DNA of 64,000 nucleotides from Melanocharis versteri (taxonomy: Eukaryota > Chordata > Aves > Passeriformes > Melanocharitidae). Made by a program: the position numbers and the translations under genes. The first letter of the stretch is position 1, and each line of letters begins with the position of its first letter. Under the pieces are notes generated by a model, which saw only the letters and a program-made list of their open reading frames with translations, had not been told where the DNA came from and did no database searches. This document shows positions 11,392 to 23,106 of this stretch, in pieces. The stretch lies in NCBI GenBank assembly GCA_013397845.1, contig VZTG01002131.1, positions 540,833-604,832 of the forward strand, written 5' to 3'.

Positions 11392-13127
11392 CCTCCCCCG
11401 CAGTTTGTTTAAAAGCCCCAGCAGACCCTTTCCCTTCAGCTGTCTGTGCAGGTGAGGTGCAGCTCGGGGTGGTGGCAGCAGGGGCTCAGGTCCATCACTG
11501 CAATCACTGGACTGTCCACACTGACTGCTGCTCTGTGCCACACATAAACAGAGGTGGCAGCAATTTATTGGCTTGGAATTGCAGGAAAAAGTCCCTGTTT
11601 ACTCATTTGACAGTGGTGCTGACATTGCTGTGCTCTTGATCTCCTCTGCCATCCTTCCCACCTGTTCTTATTTATGGCAAAATTTAAGAGTAGCTTGAAC
11701 AGATTTCCTTTTTCAGTTCTCTCTGCTTTATTTGTGGTGGTTTGGGGTTTTTTTTCATTATTATCATGGAATGAAAGGTCTTGTAATCACTCCCAAGTGG
11801 CTGTATCTGGTAGAAAGTTTGATAACAAGCATTCTAAAAAAAATGCAGTTCCCATGTTGTATTAGAATAGCTCTGTGCATAGAAGGATTGTGGCTTACAC
11901 CTCATCCATTTCCCTGACAGACACCATTTCTACCCCCCTCTCTTGCTGAACTAGGAAACTTCTAATCCTTTCTGTGAAGTGCGTGTGTGTGGAAATATTA
12001 ATATTTGCAAGAAAACAAAAGCAGATGAAAACGCGAACAAAATGAAATTAATTAGGTTACTGAAACAGGAAAATAATCCCGTATTATCATCTTGTCCCCG
12101 CATTTATCTGCAGCTTGTAAAAGAATAGTGAGGCCATGATTGGGCTGTAATATTATTTTATAGTTGCATGAGCTTTCTTCAGGTTCAGGGAGAGGCTTTC
12201 CAAAGATCTTGCAGCCTTGGTTCAGAATTCTTATGCATGAAGGAAGAATTGAAACATTCATGCGATTACTTTGTGAGAGGAGTTAATCTCTCAGTGTGGA
12301 AATGCTGCCTTTTTAGCAGTGAAAGATGATCCATGCCATCCATGGGGTGCTAATAAAACATTCCATATGCCAGGAGAATCTGTTTCTCTTTGTCCTTAAT
12401 AAGAATATGTCTGTGTCTAATAGTGATAAAATGAAGTTTAAGCATTAATAGCTTATGTTGTATTATTTTAATGGAAAAAAAAATTACACTGAAAAGCAGA
12501 AAGGTGGGAAATGTTTGGTGAGGCCACCCCAAGGGATGAGCAGCACCAAATGGAGCTTTGGCAGCTTTTCCACCCAGCCACATCCCCAGAGAAAGTGTGT
12601 GATGCTAAAGTTGGGTTATAATAATGTTAATACTGAGTGTCAGTCACAGCGTGCAAGACAAGGAAATACACAATGTAAAAAGTGGAGAGCTGATGGGATT
12701 GCCTTCCTTTTCCTTCAAGGGATGGGAAAGAACTGAGGAGAGGTCATGGCTGATGTGAGAAATGAGCAGCAGTGTTTTACATGTCCCATCCTCTTTACTC
12801 TGAGGCTGCAGACAGCACCAGGTGCCAATATCAGCGTAAATAACAGTGATTTCAACTCGATATCTGCAAATTTTTTCAATGCTTTTGATTTAACTAGAGA
12901 GTATTTTGCTGGAAGTTTAAGCTTGTTCCTTCCTTCACTTTTTCTTTGAATCTCTGTTATCTTCATGTATTTATAACAGGTACATTTACTCAGTGATCTT
13001 CATTGTGAAACTGTCCCTGTGAGAAGCTGATGGCAGTAATTGCCATTTTTAGTGTTAGAAACAACCAAAGAACAAATGTAAAAAGCACTTTGCATTGGTT
13101 AAATTCTACTTTCCTACTTTTCTCCAG
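11392..13127. other. unique noncoding sequence
   Basis: No gene or known repeat. Small open frames (for example 12455-12736 plus, 12715-12966 minus) lack recognisable domains. The part at 11396-11540 is GC-richer and may be a continuation of the LTR-derived region, but this could not be verified. Confidence 0.5.
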
Positions 13128-13223
13128 ATTGAATTTAAATCAGTCCTGAATCCTAAAGATCTGACATTAAGATATTATCATCCATTCAGTTCCAGATTCT
13201 TCAAATTTATCTGTGTAATTCCT
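13128..13223 (+). other. weak exon-like segment
   Basis: A pyrimidine-rich tract ending in TTTTCTCCAG (13127) precedes 96 open bases (32 codons, from IEFKSVLNPKDL onward). These end at a GTAAGA donor-like sequence at 13224. Both boundaries are phase 0. The peptide is not recognised, and the donor lies inside the left arm of the hairpin at 13210-13246. Splice-like signals of this quality arise by chance in long DNA, so this is only a candidate. Confidence 0.1.
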
Positions 13224-13246
13224 GTAAGAAACAGGAATTACACAGA
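13210..13246. repeat. perfect inverted repeat, 16-base arms, 5-base loop
   Basis: The left arm TCTGTGTAATTCCTGT (13210-13225) and right arm ACAGGAATTACACAGA (13231-13246) are exact reverse complements around the loop AAGAA. Pairing stops at the next base on each side. It is followed by two imperfect copies of a CAGAACAAAA...TGATATT motif up to about 13289. It could be a replication-slippage palindrome, a small DNA-transposon remnant or the stem of a small RNA. The stem is short for a microRNA precursor. Confidence 0.9.
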
Positions 13247-13309
13247 ACAAAAGAACAAAACTGATATTACTGCAGAACAAAAGTGATATTTCTGGCTTAG
13301 AGATTTTTT

Positions 13310-14060
13310 CAGTCACTTCCATGACACAGGAGGCTGGTTTCACAGTGAAAGCCCCTCGTGGTTTCCTTGCTTCCATCAGGCGTGTGTGCAGAATCCTGTG
13401 GTCTCTGTGTGCCCAGAGCAGCCCTGTCCTGGTGCATGGTGCAGGCTGTGGCCATGGTCCTGTGGGTGATGCTGGTGTCCTCTGCTGGCCTTGGACAGCT
13501 TTGGCACAGGGCACTGGATCTGCAGCTCGTGCAGATCCGGCAGCATTCCTGCTCTCTGCAGTTTGTCTCCTCTTGGGACACTTTCCCAGGTGCTTTTCCA
13601 GTGCTGTTCTCTGGCAGCTCCTTCTCCATGCACACCCATTGGGATCTGCAGGATCCAGGGGCACAGCGAGTGCTGCTGTCAGTGGAGTGAGTCCAAAACT
13701 CCTGCCCTGCTCCCCTGTCTGCACTGCAGGAGCACCCTTTGCCAGGATGGTTGGAGCCCTGCACCTGGCAGCAGCTGGCAGTGCCATGACAGGTCCTAGA
13801 GCTTTGATTTGCAGATATTTATAGAGCTGGCAGCTTCCCTTTATTGTTCACCGAGGTCTTGCTTCTGTGTGTTCGACAGAAGTGTCACTGCTACTCGAGT
13901 CATGGGCAGTTTAATCTCATTAGTCCCCAGTTATGTCCTGAGCCCAGTGAAGGGAAGGCAGGGATCAGGTTTGCAGTTTGCCCTGCTGGATTCCCCAGTG
14001 TCTCTGGGGGTTTCTGCCCCAGACTCCTCGTGGGGAAAACATGGACTGGGATCCATCCAG
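13310..14060. other. GC-rich block with open frames on both strands
   Basis: This block is clearly GC-richer than its flanks. It carries long frames at once on the minus strand (13167-13787, 206 codons; 13309-13764, 151 codons) and plus strand (13321-13824, 167 codons; 13358-13690; 13491-13799). So many frames open together is what GC-rich noncoding sequence gives through stop-codon depletion. None shows a known domain, a signal peptide or a credible start context. An old transposon or a GC-rich local repeat is possible. Confidence 0.45.
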
Positions 14061-17000
14061 ACACCATTCACACAAATTACAGCAGCACTGCCCAGTATTC
14101 CAAGGCAGCTTTCATGTCTTAGGGGCTTCAGTGAATGCTTGGAATATATTACTACTGCAGTCTAGAGGAAACCTGATTTTCCACATTTAAAATGACTGTA
14201 ATGTATTTAAAAACAGACAAAAAAGCCCCACTGTGACTTCCCACTACCCACCCCACTGCCCTGGCCTGGGGTGTTTACTGGGGTTCCAGAATTCATTCCT
14301 GACCAAGCTCCATTTGCTTTTGCTCCTCTCCTTTTCCTTTTCCACTGAATTCCTGGACGGGTAGGTTTTATTGATGTCAGCTTCCATGACTGTCAAGGAA
14401 CAATCTCATAATTTTCAGCTGCCCCTGTTTTAAGAAAATAAATCAAGGACATAAAGGTTTTTAAGACAGTGAATTAATGGAAGTGTAGACTGCTCATTTA
14501 TTATATCAAGCACTACTTTTGACCTACACAGAGACAACGCTGTCCGTTCCTCCACACGTCTGTGCATTCCTTGGGTTTGAGTTCTCCTTTTACCAAAATG
14601 TGAACATTCCTTTGTCCTGGGAACAGAGCTCGACACAAATGGGACGAGCTGTGGCAAATAACAGGGAGCTGTGAAGAGGCAGAGAGCAGGCAGGAAGCAT
14701 TGTCAAACAATGGCGTCAGAATTCCATAAATTTCCCTTTTCTAGCAGGCATGGCTTCAGTAACGTGGGTCACTGCTAGCAGTGTTTCTGTGCTCCTTAAT
14801 GGAAAGCAGGTTTTTTTTCAAGTCAACAAAAAAGATCATCTGGATTAGCCTCATTAAAGTCGGCGCAATTTCTGGCCAAAGGATTGTCTCTATGGGTTCT
14901 GGGAGTAAAACAGCATGTAAAATCTAACAGCAGTTTGCAGTGATTTATTGCCTCTAGTTTTCTATGATTTTTAATCATTAAAGAGTATGTAAAAACATAT
15001 TTTATACACAATCTTTTATCTTACATTTATTTTTATATTTCTCCATAGCAATTTATTGCAATAGATATATCACCATTACTATAGACATTTATAGTGCCAT
15101 TAAAATTCAATGCCACCATAAATTTATGCTCCTTAAAGTTTGACATTTGTAACAGCTTCCACAAGGGCATATTTTATACTGAAAGTGAAACTTGAAGTAG
15201 AAACTTTTCTTAAATTTAAGATGTAGTCAAGGAAAGAGATGTCTTTTATCTGCTTTTAATAAATTCAGTAACTTGGGTGAGAATGTGTAAAGCTCCACTT
15301 TCAGATTTCATTTGCTCAAGACACTTCAAACAAATTCCAGGTAAAACAGAATATGCAAGACAGTATTATAAAGCTATTATTTATGCTGACACACAAAACA
15401 TAGATAGTATATAACGAGCTCCATGAGTATGAACAAATATCTTGATTCTTCAACCAGAAAATGTAAAAAATGACAATTCCGAATCTGGAATGTTTAAGAT
15501 AATTTAAAGATCCTTGCAGAACCAGGCAGGAATTTCTCTATTTCTCTCCCTCTCTCTCATATTAGTTTCTTTATTCATAGAAAAGAAATAGACTGCTGAG
15601 TAAGTATCAGCATGGAGTTGAATGTAATGTGCAAGTGAATAGCAAGTTGATTTTCCTGTTGCTAATGTGTTTTTTTTAATAGAAATTCAAAAGGGAAAAT
15701 ATGTTTTCACAGTTCAGAGTGTGTTGATAATGGTCAAAATTACCAGTAACCTCTCCCTTGCAGCCCTTGATTCCACCTAGGGGGATGTATCAGTTCTCCA
15801 TGGAAGCATTTTCCTTCTGAGACCCACCAGAATCCAGCAGAGGCTTCAGGTGCTCCAGACAGAGAGGGCCTGAGCACCTGAGAACAGCGATCCCGTGGGG
15901 ATTGCAGCTCTTGGGCAGGAGAGGTACCAAGGAATTGTTGGCTTTCATGAGATCTAGAAGTGTTCTTATTTTCAGCTTATTACTAATGAAATGGCAGGCA
16001 TCACCAAAATTTATTTTTATTTATAGAAAAAGCATAAATTTAATTATATGGAGTGTGTGGGAAATGTTCAGGCAGCTGATATTTGCATGTTTAAGAGCTG
16101 CACTGGTAACATGTAAGAAAAACTGAATGAGAAACTGGAGTTCTGGTGTAGCACCAAGTAATCGCCCTGAATTAGCAAGAAACCTGCTTTATGTTTACCA
16201 GGAGTGATATTTCTATAAACCTGGGGACAGATTTGATAGTCAACAAGAGGAAGGTGAGAGTGCTGCACAAGTGAAGCAAAGAGAAAGACTGAAAAAATAA
16301 AATTGTCACTAATACAGTCATAAGCAGATTTTATCATCTTTATTTCCTACTGTGGTTTATGAGATGAGCTGCTCTGCAAACAGAGATTGCAAGGTGGTGA
16401 TAAAGCATACCACTAAACAACAAATGTGCTAAAAACCATTTTAATATTTCAATGTCAGGAGTCTGGAGTCTGTCATCCTGTAGCTGGACTGTGGGTTTTT
16501 TTACCACGCTCTCAGAAGACTGGGAGCTTCGCAAGGTAATGAGGAAGGAAGATCAGTCGAGTGCTCCCGGCAAAGTCAAAAGCAAAGCTGGGTTTCAGGA
16601 GAGAGGGTTTTTGACACGAAGTTGGTGTGGAAGGCACCTGTGTCCCAGCACAGTTCACAGGGTGCTGCTGTACTCAAAGCTCTCTTTAGAGTCAGAATTA
16701 AGGGACCTGCAGGGCTTGTAGTCATTAGTGATGCCACAGCACCTTCCACACAGAGTGGCTCGTTAGTGCTGTGGTTCTGACTAGCTGATGTAATTACCTT
16801 CAGCCAGCTTAAATCACCCTTCAGTTCCAACTGCAGTGAGAGGTTTGAGAGCAAACTCTGATGAGGTTAACCAGGAGGAGGTGACAGGATCACAAATTAT
16901 AAATAACGACGTCGGGAACAAAACTTTGCTAATGGAGGTTTTCCAGTCTACCAGACTAAAAAGTTTCACCAAGGCTGCTGGAAGGAGTTGAAACAAAAGG

Positions 17001-18143
17001 AGTTCATTTTGGGGGGAAAAAATAGATGTAAATTTTCCAGTTGTAAATGTGATTGTTTGTTCAGGTGGATCTTCCAAGAAAGCTTGTGGAAAGCTCTTTA
17101 TTGATAGGAAAGTTAAAATCAGATTTGGATATCTCTAAAGCCAAGTTTGGATACTTTTTACGGGGTAATTCTAAGTGATTCCAGTCAGAACTTGCTGCAC
17201 AAGAGACAAAGCTTGTGCAAGAGCATTATTCCTGTATCAATGATAGCATTTCCCTGGGCTCTTCCGTCTTAAATCCCGGTGTGCTGTTGGGCCAGGGGCT
17301 CTGACCTCTCGGGTGGGGAGTGCCAGGATCCCTTTTCCTCAGCAGCACGTGAGGACACTGAGATTTGCCAGTGGCCTCTCCTGCTGTAGCCAGGACGTGT
17401 GTGTTGTTTAGAAAAGTTTCCTCAAGGCCTCCCGTTCTTATGTCACATGCTTTTACCTCAGTTTGACCATAACTCTCAACATTAAGATGAATAAACCTAT
17501 CATTTTACTTCCATATTGCATGTAGGGTGTCTAATCAGTATTTATGACATGTAAGATTAATCTCACTCATGAGGAGAGGCCTTTATAATTCATTAGTGCC
17601 ATCACCTTGCTTGAGTTACAAACTGTTCATTTCATCCAAGACAGAAAACTCCGTGTCCTAGGAATGTTCATCATGCCTCTTCTTTTTGAATTTATTACTC
17701 TTCTTAGTGGGAAAAATTTGAATGTAAAGGTGTTTTTCAGCGGTAATTATTGCACCAAGTCATTGAAAATTTCTGTGAAAATGTGGCCGATTTGGCAGAA
17801 AACAGCCTGGTCCTTTTGGAGACATCTCAGAGCTGGAGAAACTGGAGATCTAGTTGAGCAAACGGGAGAGAAGGAAGCGTTGTGTGAGGTGTGTGTTTGG
17901 GGTTGTGCTTGCTTTGCCTTTCCCCAGCTCTGCCTGTGGCAGGGACTCCTGGTGCCTTGGATCTGCAGTGGTACCAAGTGCCCTTTCCTGGGCATAGATG
18001 ATTGTTTACCTTCTTCATGTGCAGAGATACAGGGATTTTTGGAACTGGGCATGAAACCTGACATGATCATTTCATTTACTTAACAGTTCACATTTTAAAA
18101 TTTCATATATTTTTATATATTTTTATATAAATTACATATAATT
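14061..18143. other. unique, mainly AT-rich noncoding sequence
   Basis: No gene recognised in about 4 kb. The part at 14960-15760 is AT-rich and looks single-copy. The plus frame 17607-18083 (158 codons) is methionine- and cysteine-rich without any recognisable domain and overlaps two minus-strand frames, so it is not called. No transposon was recognised. Confidence 0.5.
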
Positions 18144-18223
18144 TACTACTACTACTACTATTATTACTATTATTATTATTATTATTATTATTATTGTTGT
18201 TGTTGTTGTTGTTGTTGTTGTTA
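18144..18223. repeat. compound trinucleotide microsatellite (ACT)n(ATT)n(GTT)n
   Basis: Five ACT units (18145-18160) pass into a run of ATT units with one ACT interruption, then nine or so GTT units up to about 18222. The three blocks differ by single substitutions, so one original array probably changed motif twice. It follows an AT-rich (TATATTTT)n stretch at 18105-18140. Confidence 0.95.
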
Positions 18224-19550
18224 TTTTAGCTTGCTTTTTGGAGTTATTTAAAAAGGACTGAGACCGTGCAACCATCCAAAATTGGATTTTTCTTCGTAGT
18301 GATTTTGGTCAGACTCTTCTTTCACTGAAACAGCCCCCAGTATATCATCCCTTCAAGAGCTGTCTTCTTCCTTATGTTGAATTTATGTCTCACAGTACAT
18401 TACAAATTCTGAGGAAGCATCAAATGTTTTGATCAGTTTTCATTCCATGTCAGAATATTTTGTGAAATTTTAAAATTTTAATAACTTTGTTTTTAAGAAC
18501 GAAGCAAAATATTTGGTCCCAATGACCTGATTTAATGTGTTTCAGGCAGAGCTGCTTTCCAATGAATTTAACTGTCCTTGTTCAGCTTTGCAACTTGCTT
18601 TTTTTCCTGGAGCGTCTTACAATTGATTTTAATTTTTCAGGCCAGCTTACACTGCTTTCCAGCCCTTCAGGGATGAAATTCTGACCTATGTTGAGCAGCA
18701 ATATGTAGAAAGATTGTTTTGCATGCCTTGCTGAGCTTTCCTGATGTCCTTTGCATTGCTATTTTGAGCCAGGAGCCTTGATTCAGTAATCGGGGGGGTT
18801 CTGACTCTGGTGCCGGTTGTTTGAGTCCACTGGGTCACATTTGGACAATGATCACTCCGTGATCACCCAGTGCAAAACCCTCAGGGATTTGAATGTGGCT
18901 CTTTGAAACATTTACTCATCACCTGAAGGTGTTTTTCACTCTCTCCCTTGTACCTGCGGGCAGAGAGGATTTGTTGCAGGAAGCTGTGCAAACAGACCTT
19001 GCTGCAGTTACCTGCTCTTCTGAAAAGTTTTATCTGAAACTGCTTAATTGCCCTTTGCATGTTTGTGTGAAACAGATGCCGTGTAGAAAGAGCAGGAGCT
19101 GTTTGACCGTGCTCGAGCTGATGCCTGTCTGTCAATGTATTCTCTCATGTGGAAGAAAAGTGGTTTTTCTGAGGCTGGAGCTTTCCTGAGGGTGAGCCTC
19201 CCCTTTTTGCACAGGATTGGGAGTGATAAAAGCAGACTAGACAAAAGCAGATAAAATGCAACAAACCACAAAAATCAAAAATGCTGTGCCAGGGGCCGTC
19301 TTGTACCATTAGTATGCTGAGAAGAGTTTTGGTTGCATAACAACTGATGATTCATCCATGGTGAATTTCTTACCCCGGTTTACTGTGATTTCTGATAAAC
19401 CCTCCACTTTTTATTATTTTGAGATCCCCATCTAAACTAAACCTCAGTTAAACACTGCAATAATGGTATAATTTTTCTCCAGCCTGCCAGTTCTATTATA
19501 TTTTATTAGTGTAGGAAGTTTGGCAAAAGTCACGGCATTTACACTGAGTT
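18224..19550. other. unique noncoding sequence
   Basis: Nothing recognisable. The plus frame 18893-19189 and the minus frames across 18881-19271 overlap each other and show no domain. Confidence 0.5.
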
Positions 19551-19950
19551 AAACAGAAAACTGCACTGAGTCGAAGAGCAAACTCCAGCTGCTCTGCAGT
19601 GCCAGCGGTGGCGTGCCTCGGGATCAGGGCTGCTCCTGCGTGGTGCTCTGCAGATCCCTGGCTGGTCCAGGAGCTCCCAGCTCCGTCACCAGTGCGACAG
19701 AACGTGGGACGGGCGAGAGGCTGGGCTGGTGGCACTGCCTGAACACCCTGGGTGCTTCCAGCTGAGGCAGCGCTGCTCTGAGACTGCTCCACGTGGGGCT
19801 TTCAGGCAGCCCTGCTTCCCCCGGGCAGCTCCTGCAGCTCCTGCAGCGCCTTTTTTAGCTCGGAGCTCCTGGGTGGGAACCTGAGAGCCCGGAGCCTCCT
19901 GCTGCTGCACGGGCACCCCGCGCCTGGGTACACCACAACAGGCAGAGGCA
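19551..19950. other. GC-rich sequence flanking a minisatellite
   Basis: This block is GC-rich and contains short minus-strand frames that run on from the adjacent repeat array. One of them contains a leucine/glutamate-rich patch (ELKKALQELQELPGG) that looks like a short coiled coil. The frames are all continuous with repeat-derived sequence and no splice or start signal is convincing, so no gene is called. Confidence 0.4.
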
Positions 19951-20604
19951 GGGCAGGTGGCACAGGGCAGGTGGCGCAGGGCAGGTGGCACAGGGCTGGT
20001 GGCACAGGGAAGGTGACACAGGACAGGTGGCACAGGACGGGTGACACAGGGCAGGTGACACAGGGGTGGTGGCGCAGGGCAGGTGGCNNNNNNNNNNNNN
20101 NNNNNNNNNNNNNNNNNNNNNNNNNNNNNNNNNNNNNNNNNNNNNNNNNNNNNNNNNNNNNNNNNNNNNNNNNNNNNNNNNNNNNNNNNNNNNNNNNNNN
20201 NNNNNNNNNNNNNNNNNNNNNNNNNNNNNNNNNNNNNNNNNNNNNNNNNNNNNNNNNNNNNNNNNNNNNNNNNNNNNNNNNNNNNNNNNNNNNNNNNNNN
20301 NNNNNNNNNNNNNNNNNNNNNNNNNNNNNNNNNNNNNNNNNNNNNNNNNNNNNNNNNNNNNNNNNNNNNNNNNNNNNNNNNNAGGGCTGGTGTCGCAGGG
20401 CTGGTGTTGCAGGGCGGGTGGCACAGGGCTGGTGGTGCAGGGCAGGTGGCACAGAGTGGGTGGCACAGGGCGGGTGACAGAGCAGGTGGCACAGGGCTGG
20501 TGGCACAGGGCTGGTGGTGCAGGGCAGGTGGCACAGGGCAGGTGACACAGGGCTGGTGGAACAGGGCAGATGGCACAGGGCTGGTGGCACAGAGCAGGTG
20601 GCAC
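19951..20604. repeat. GC-rich minisatellite, 15-base unit, interrupted by gap
   Basis: Units of GGGCAGGTGGCACAG or GGGCTGGTGGCACAG, with variants, fill 19951-20087 and 20383-20604 on both sides of a 295-base gap. The period is 15, a multiple of three, so open frames run through it on both strands; on the minus strand they read as cysteine/proline/alanine repeats such as CHLPCATCPVPPAL. These frames are a consequence of the period, not evidence for proteins. Confidence 0.95.
20088..20382. other. assembly gap (295 N) inside minisatellite
   Basis: All bases are undetermined. The gap is inside the 15-base array, so its stated size is probably an estimate and the number of repeat copies is unknown. 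Confidence 0.98.
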
Positions 20605-21339
20605 CGGACAGGCCCTGCACGCATTTAGCATAGCTGGATGCTCTGTCCCTGGTTTAAGTTCATGCCTGCACGGGGAGGGTCTCACAGGATCATGCAAGGA
20701 TTCAGCAGAACAGTTTCGGGGGGATTTGCCTGGAAATGGGCCTGCAGCCCCCTTGGAGACTCCTGTCACCATCTGGGCAAACACAGCTGATCTGGGTCAA
20801 GAGGTTTGATTCCCCAGGCAAGCACTGCCCTGTGCACAGCTCCTAGCAGTCAGGGTCGGGGTTTTTTTTGTTTGTTTGGTTGGTTTTTTTTGTGGGTTTT
20901 TTTTGTTATTTTGGTTTGGTTTTTCACAGTCCATGAGCGTCTGAGCCATAAATAAAATTCTGCAATTGCATTTAAAGCAGAGCCTCCCCTCAGGATATTC
21001 TTTCCCAGCTAAAAATCATTTTTGTTGACACCAGAAGCATGTTCTGAGGCTTTTGGCACCTTGTTGTCAGGCTCACCCGCAGGAGCAAGAGGCAGAGCCC
21101 AGGGCCGGAGCCGACGGGAGCTCCTGGGCCCTGGGTGTCGGTCCTGGGGGGGCTCAGAGCCTTTGCAGCCTGTGGATGCCCTCCAGGTGTGTGACAGGTT
21201 TCTCCATCAGTTTAGCACTGTCAGTCTCAAATGACCTCCTGACAAATGAGATCGCAGCTCCAGTGCAATCAGAAGGGGTTGTTTACTCGATGTAGCCCTC
21301 ATTACTTGGAGAAGACAGAACGCAGCACCAAAACCAGCT
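20605..21339. other. noncoding sequence with a T/G-rich low-complexity tract
   Basis: A tract of T runs separated by G or GG occupies about 20861-20925. The remainder is moderately GC-rich, with small overlapping frames at 21022-21295 that have no recognisable product. No element is recognised. Confidence 0.6.
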
Positions 21340-21600
21340 CGTGGTTAGGAATATAAATAACAATCTATGAAGGCTTCTAAATAAATAATGCCATCAATCC
21401 AGAGTGTGCTCGGGGTTTTTTTGTTTTATTTGTTGAAAGGAATCCGAAGCAATAGTGTTATTTATTCCTAGAATAATGTTACTATAGTAACTATTTTACC
21501 TTGTTGTTAGCTGCGCACTGGAGTTGTGAAGTTACTTGGGGGGAGATAAGAAATTTGTCCAATAATTGGTTGTTTCAATAACAGGTGTTTGCCTGCCTTG
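21340..21600. other. AT-rich stretch, candidate conserved noncoding element
   Basis: The sequence is AT-rich, free of simple repeats apart from one T run near 21415, and contains homeodomain-like ATTA/AATAATTGG cores and ATAAATAA motifs. That composition is common in vertebrate conserved noncoding elements. Conservation cannot be judged from one sequence, so this is only a pointer. Confidence 0.2.
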
Positions 21601-21953
21601 AGAGCCTGCGTGCAGCAGAGGCTCCGAGAGCTTCGTGAGGTGTGGGAGAGGAAGGCAGAGTGCTGGATGTGCAGTGACTTGCGCTGCACGAAGTTGGCTC
21701 ATTGTTATAATTGTTTTACTGTGGCACTTTTGCAATATGGGCTGTGGGGGTAACCATGGAAACTGAGACTCTACAAATCGAGGAGTTAAGCACGGTGTCG
21801 TGAGAGTCCTTCAGATGGGCTGAACTTGATTATTAGAGATGTAAAGCTGCACAGATCTCACACAGGGAGGGAGAAAAGCATTGTTTAGCTCTGATCCCCA
21901 AGGCCCAGAGTGTCTGGAATGCACAGGGCTGCCTTGCAGCTGCCCAGATGGGA
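21601..21953. other. noncoding sequence
   Basis: No feature recognised between the AT-rich stretch and the 38-base minisatellite. Confidence 0.5.
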
Positions 21954-22181
21954 AATCTGGCTGGGCTCTGGGGTGCAGGTGAGACAGTCCCAATCTGGCT
22001 GGGCTCTGGGGCGCAGGTGAGGGAGTCCCAATCTGGCTGGGCTGTGGGGTGCAGGTGAGACAGTCCCAATCTGGCTGGGCTGTGGGGTGCAGGTGAGACA
22101 GTCCAAATCTGGTTGGGCTGTGGGGTGCAGGTGAGACAGTCCCAGTCTGGCTGGGCTCTGGGGTGCAGGTGAGGGAGCCCT
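21954..22181. repeat. minisatellite, 38-base unit, six copies
   Basis: Copies begin AATCTGGCTGGGCTCTGGGG at 21954, 21992, 22030, 22068, 22106 and 22144, each exactly 38 bases apart. Most differences between copies are single substitutions (TCTGG/TGTGG, GAGACAG/GAGGGAG). The minus-strand frames at 21811-22224 arise from the array and read as SPAPHSPARLGL-like repeats. Because 38 is not a multiple of three, successive copies are read in different frames. Confidence 0.96.
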
Positions 22182-22701
22182 CGAGGCGCTGTGGGATTTG
22201 TCCCATGCATTGGAAAGCAGGCACTGGTGTTTGGGATATATCAGTGTGGCTTCACCTGCTCAGGCCTCATGGATTATTGGGAAGAAGAGAGAACAGGACA
22301 GGACATGCCCGTCCTACAAAAGCCAGGCACGGTGTTAGCTTAAAGGAGGTCCTGAACAGGTTTGAGGAGAGTTGAGAGGAATCTACTTAGTGTTCATTTC
22401 TTTTTCTGCTTTTCTGGCTCAGATTTCCATACTCACTGGTGTGTTTCCTGCATGTTCCAAGGTGGTTCATGTGCTAAAATTGTGTGTGCTTGCAGAGTGA
22501 AATTTGGAACATTTTTTACACTAGCTAGAATTATATTTAGTGGTGTAGTAGAATCCAGATCCTTGGAAGACCCTGTTTTGTGTGATGGTTTGTTTTTTTA
22601 ACGCTGTAGTTAGTGCTGTGCTACCAAAATACTTCCATCCTCCCCTTTTTTTAGTAGAATTCTAAATTGAATCCAGGCAATTCGTTAACTACAAAGCCAG
22701 G
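22182..22701. other. unique noncoding sequence
   Basis: No gene or repeat family recognised. Short plus frames at 22163-22375 and 22362-22601 have no domain. Confidence 0.5.
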
Positions 22702-23106
22702 GTGGGGGGAAAAAAACTAAACAAACCACAAGCTTATTCTGGGGTAAGCAGGAAACTAGTTGTATTGGTTAAAGAAAAGGCCCAAACCCAGAGCTTTTGT
22801 AAGATAATAGTGAAGTGTAATTCTGTATTAAAAGTTAAGAGGTTTAGGCATTTAGAAACTTACCACGATACACTGAATTTCTTAGAGTGTTTCAGGGTTA
22901 TGAGGGCTATGGGAAAGGATTATTCAAACAATTTGGAAATATTAGTACACGCCAGTGAAACTTTCTATTGTCAGCGACCACGGCTTTTTCTGTCAGGAAA
23001 AAAGATTTGGTTAATTAATGTACCCCTGATTACTTTTAGAGTGCAATATGTGGTAGGTAATATGCAAGCTGGTTATTACCTTAGATTCATTTTTATGTCA
23101 GTCTGA
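22702..23106 (+). other. 134-codon open frame, unrecognised
   Basis: A single plus-strand frame is open from an ATG at 22702 to a TGA at 23106 in AT-rich sequence, where stops should be frequent. No long frame overlaps it. The product is basic and has mixed hydrophobic and charged residues (for example ECFRVMRAMGKDYSNN), with no signal peptide, repeat or known motif. No promoter, splice or poly(A) signal stands out. It could be chance, a degraded retrogene or the coding remnant of a transposon. Confidence 0.15.

Noticed and set aside
17607..18083. 158-codon plus frame
   Set aside because: No domain, no splice or poly(A) context, and overlapping minus frames of similar length.
19686..20784. 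Minus frames of 272-312 codons
   Set aside because: They are made of 15-base repeat units and 295 undetermined bases; the period of three codon-multiples explains them.
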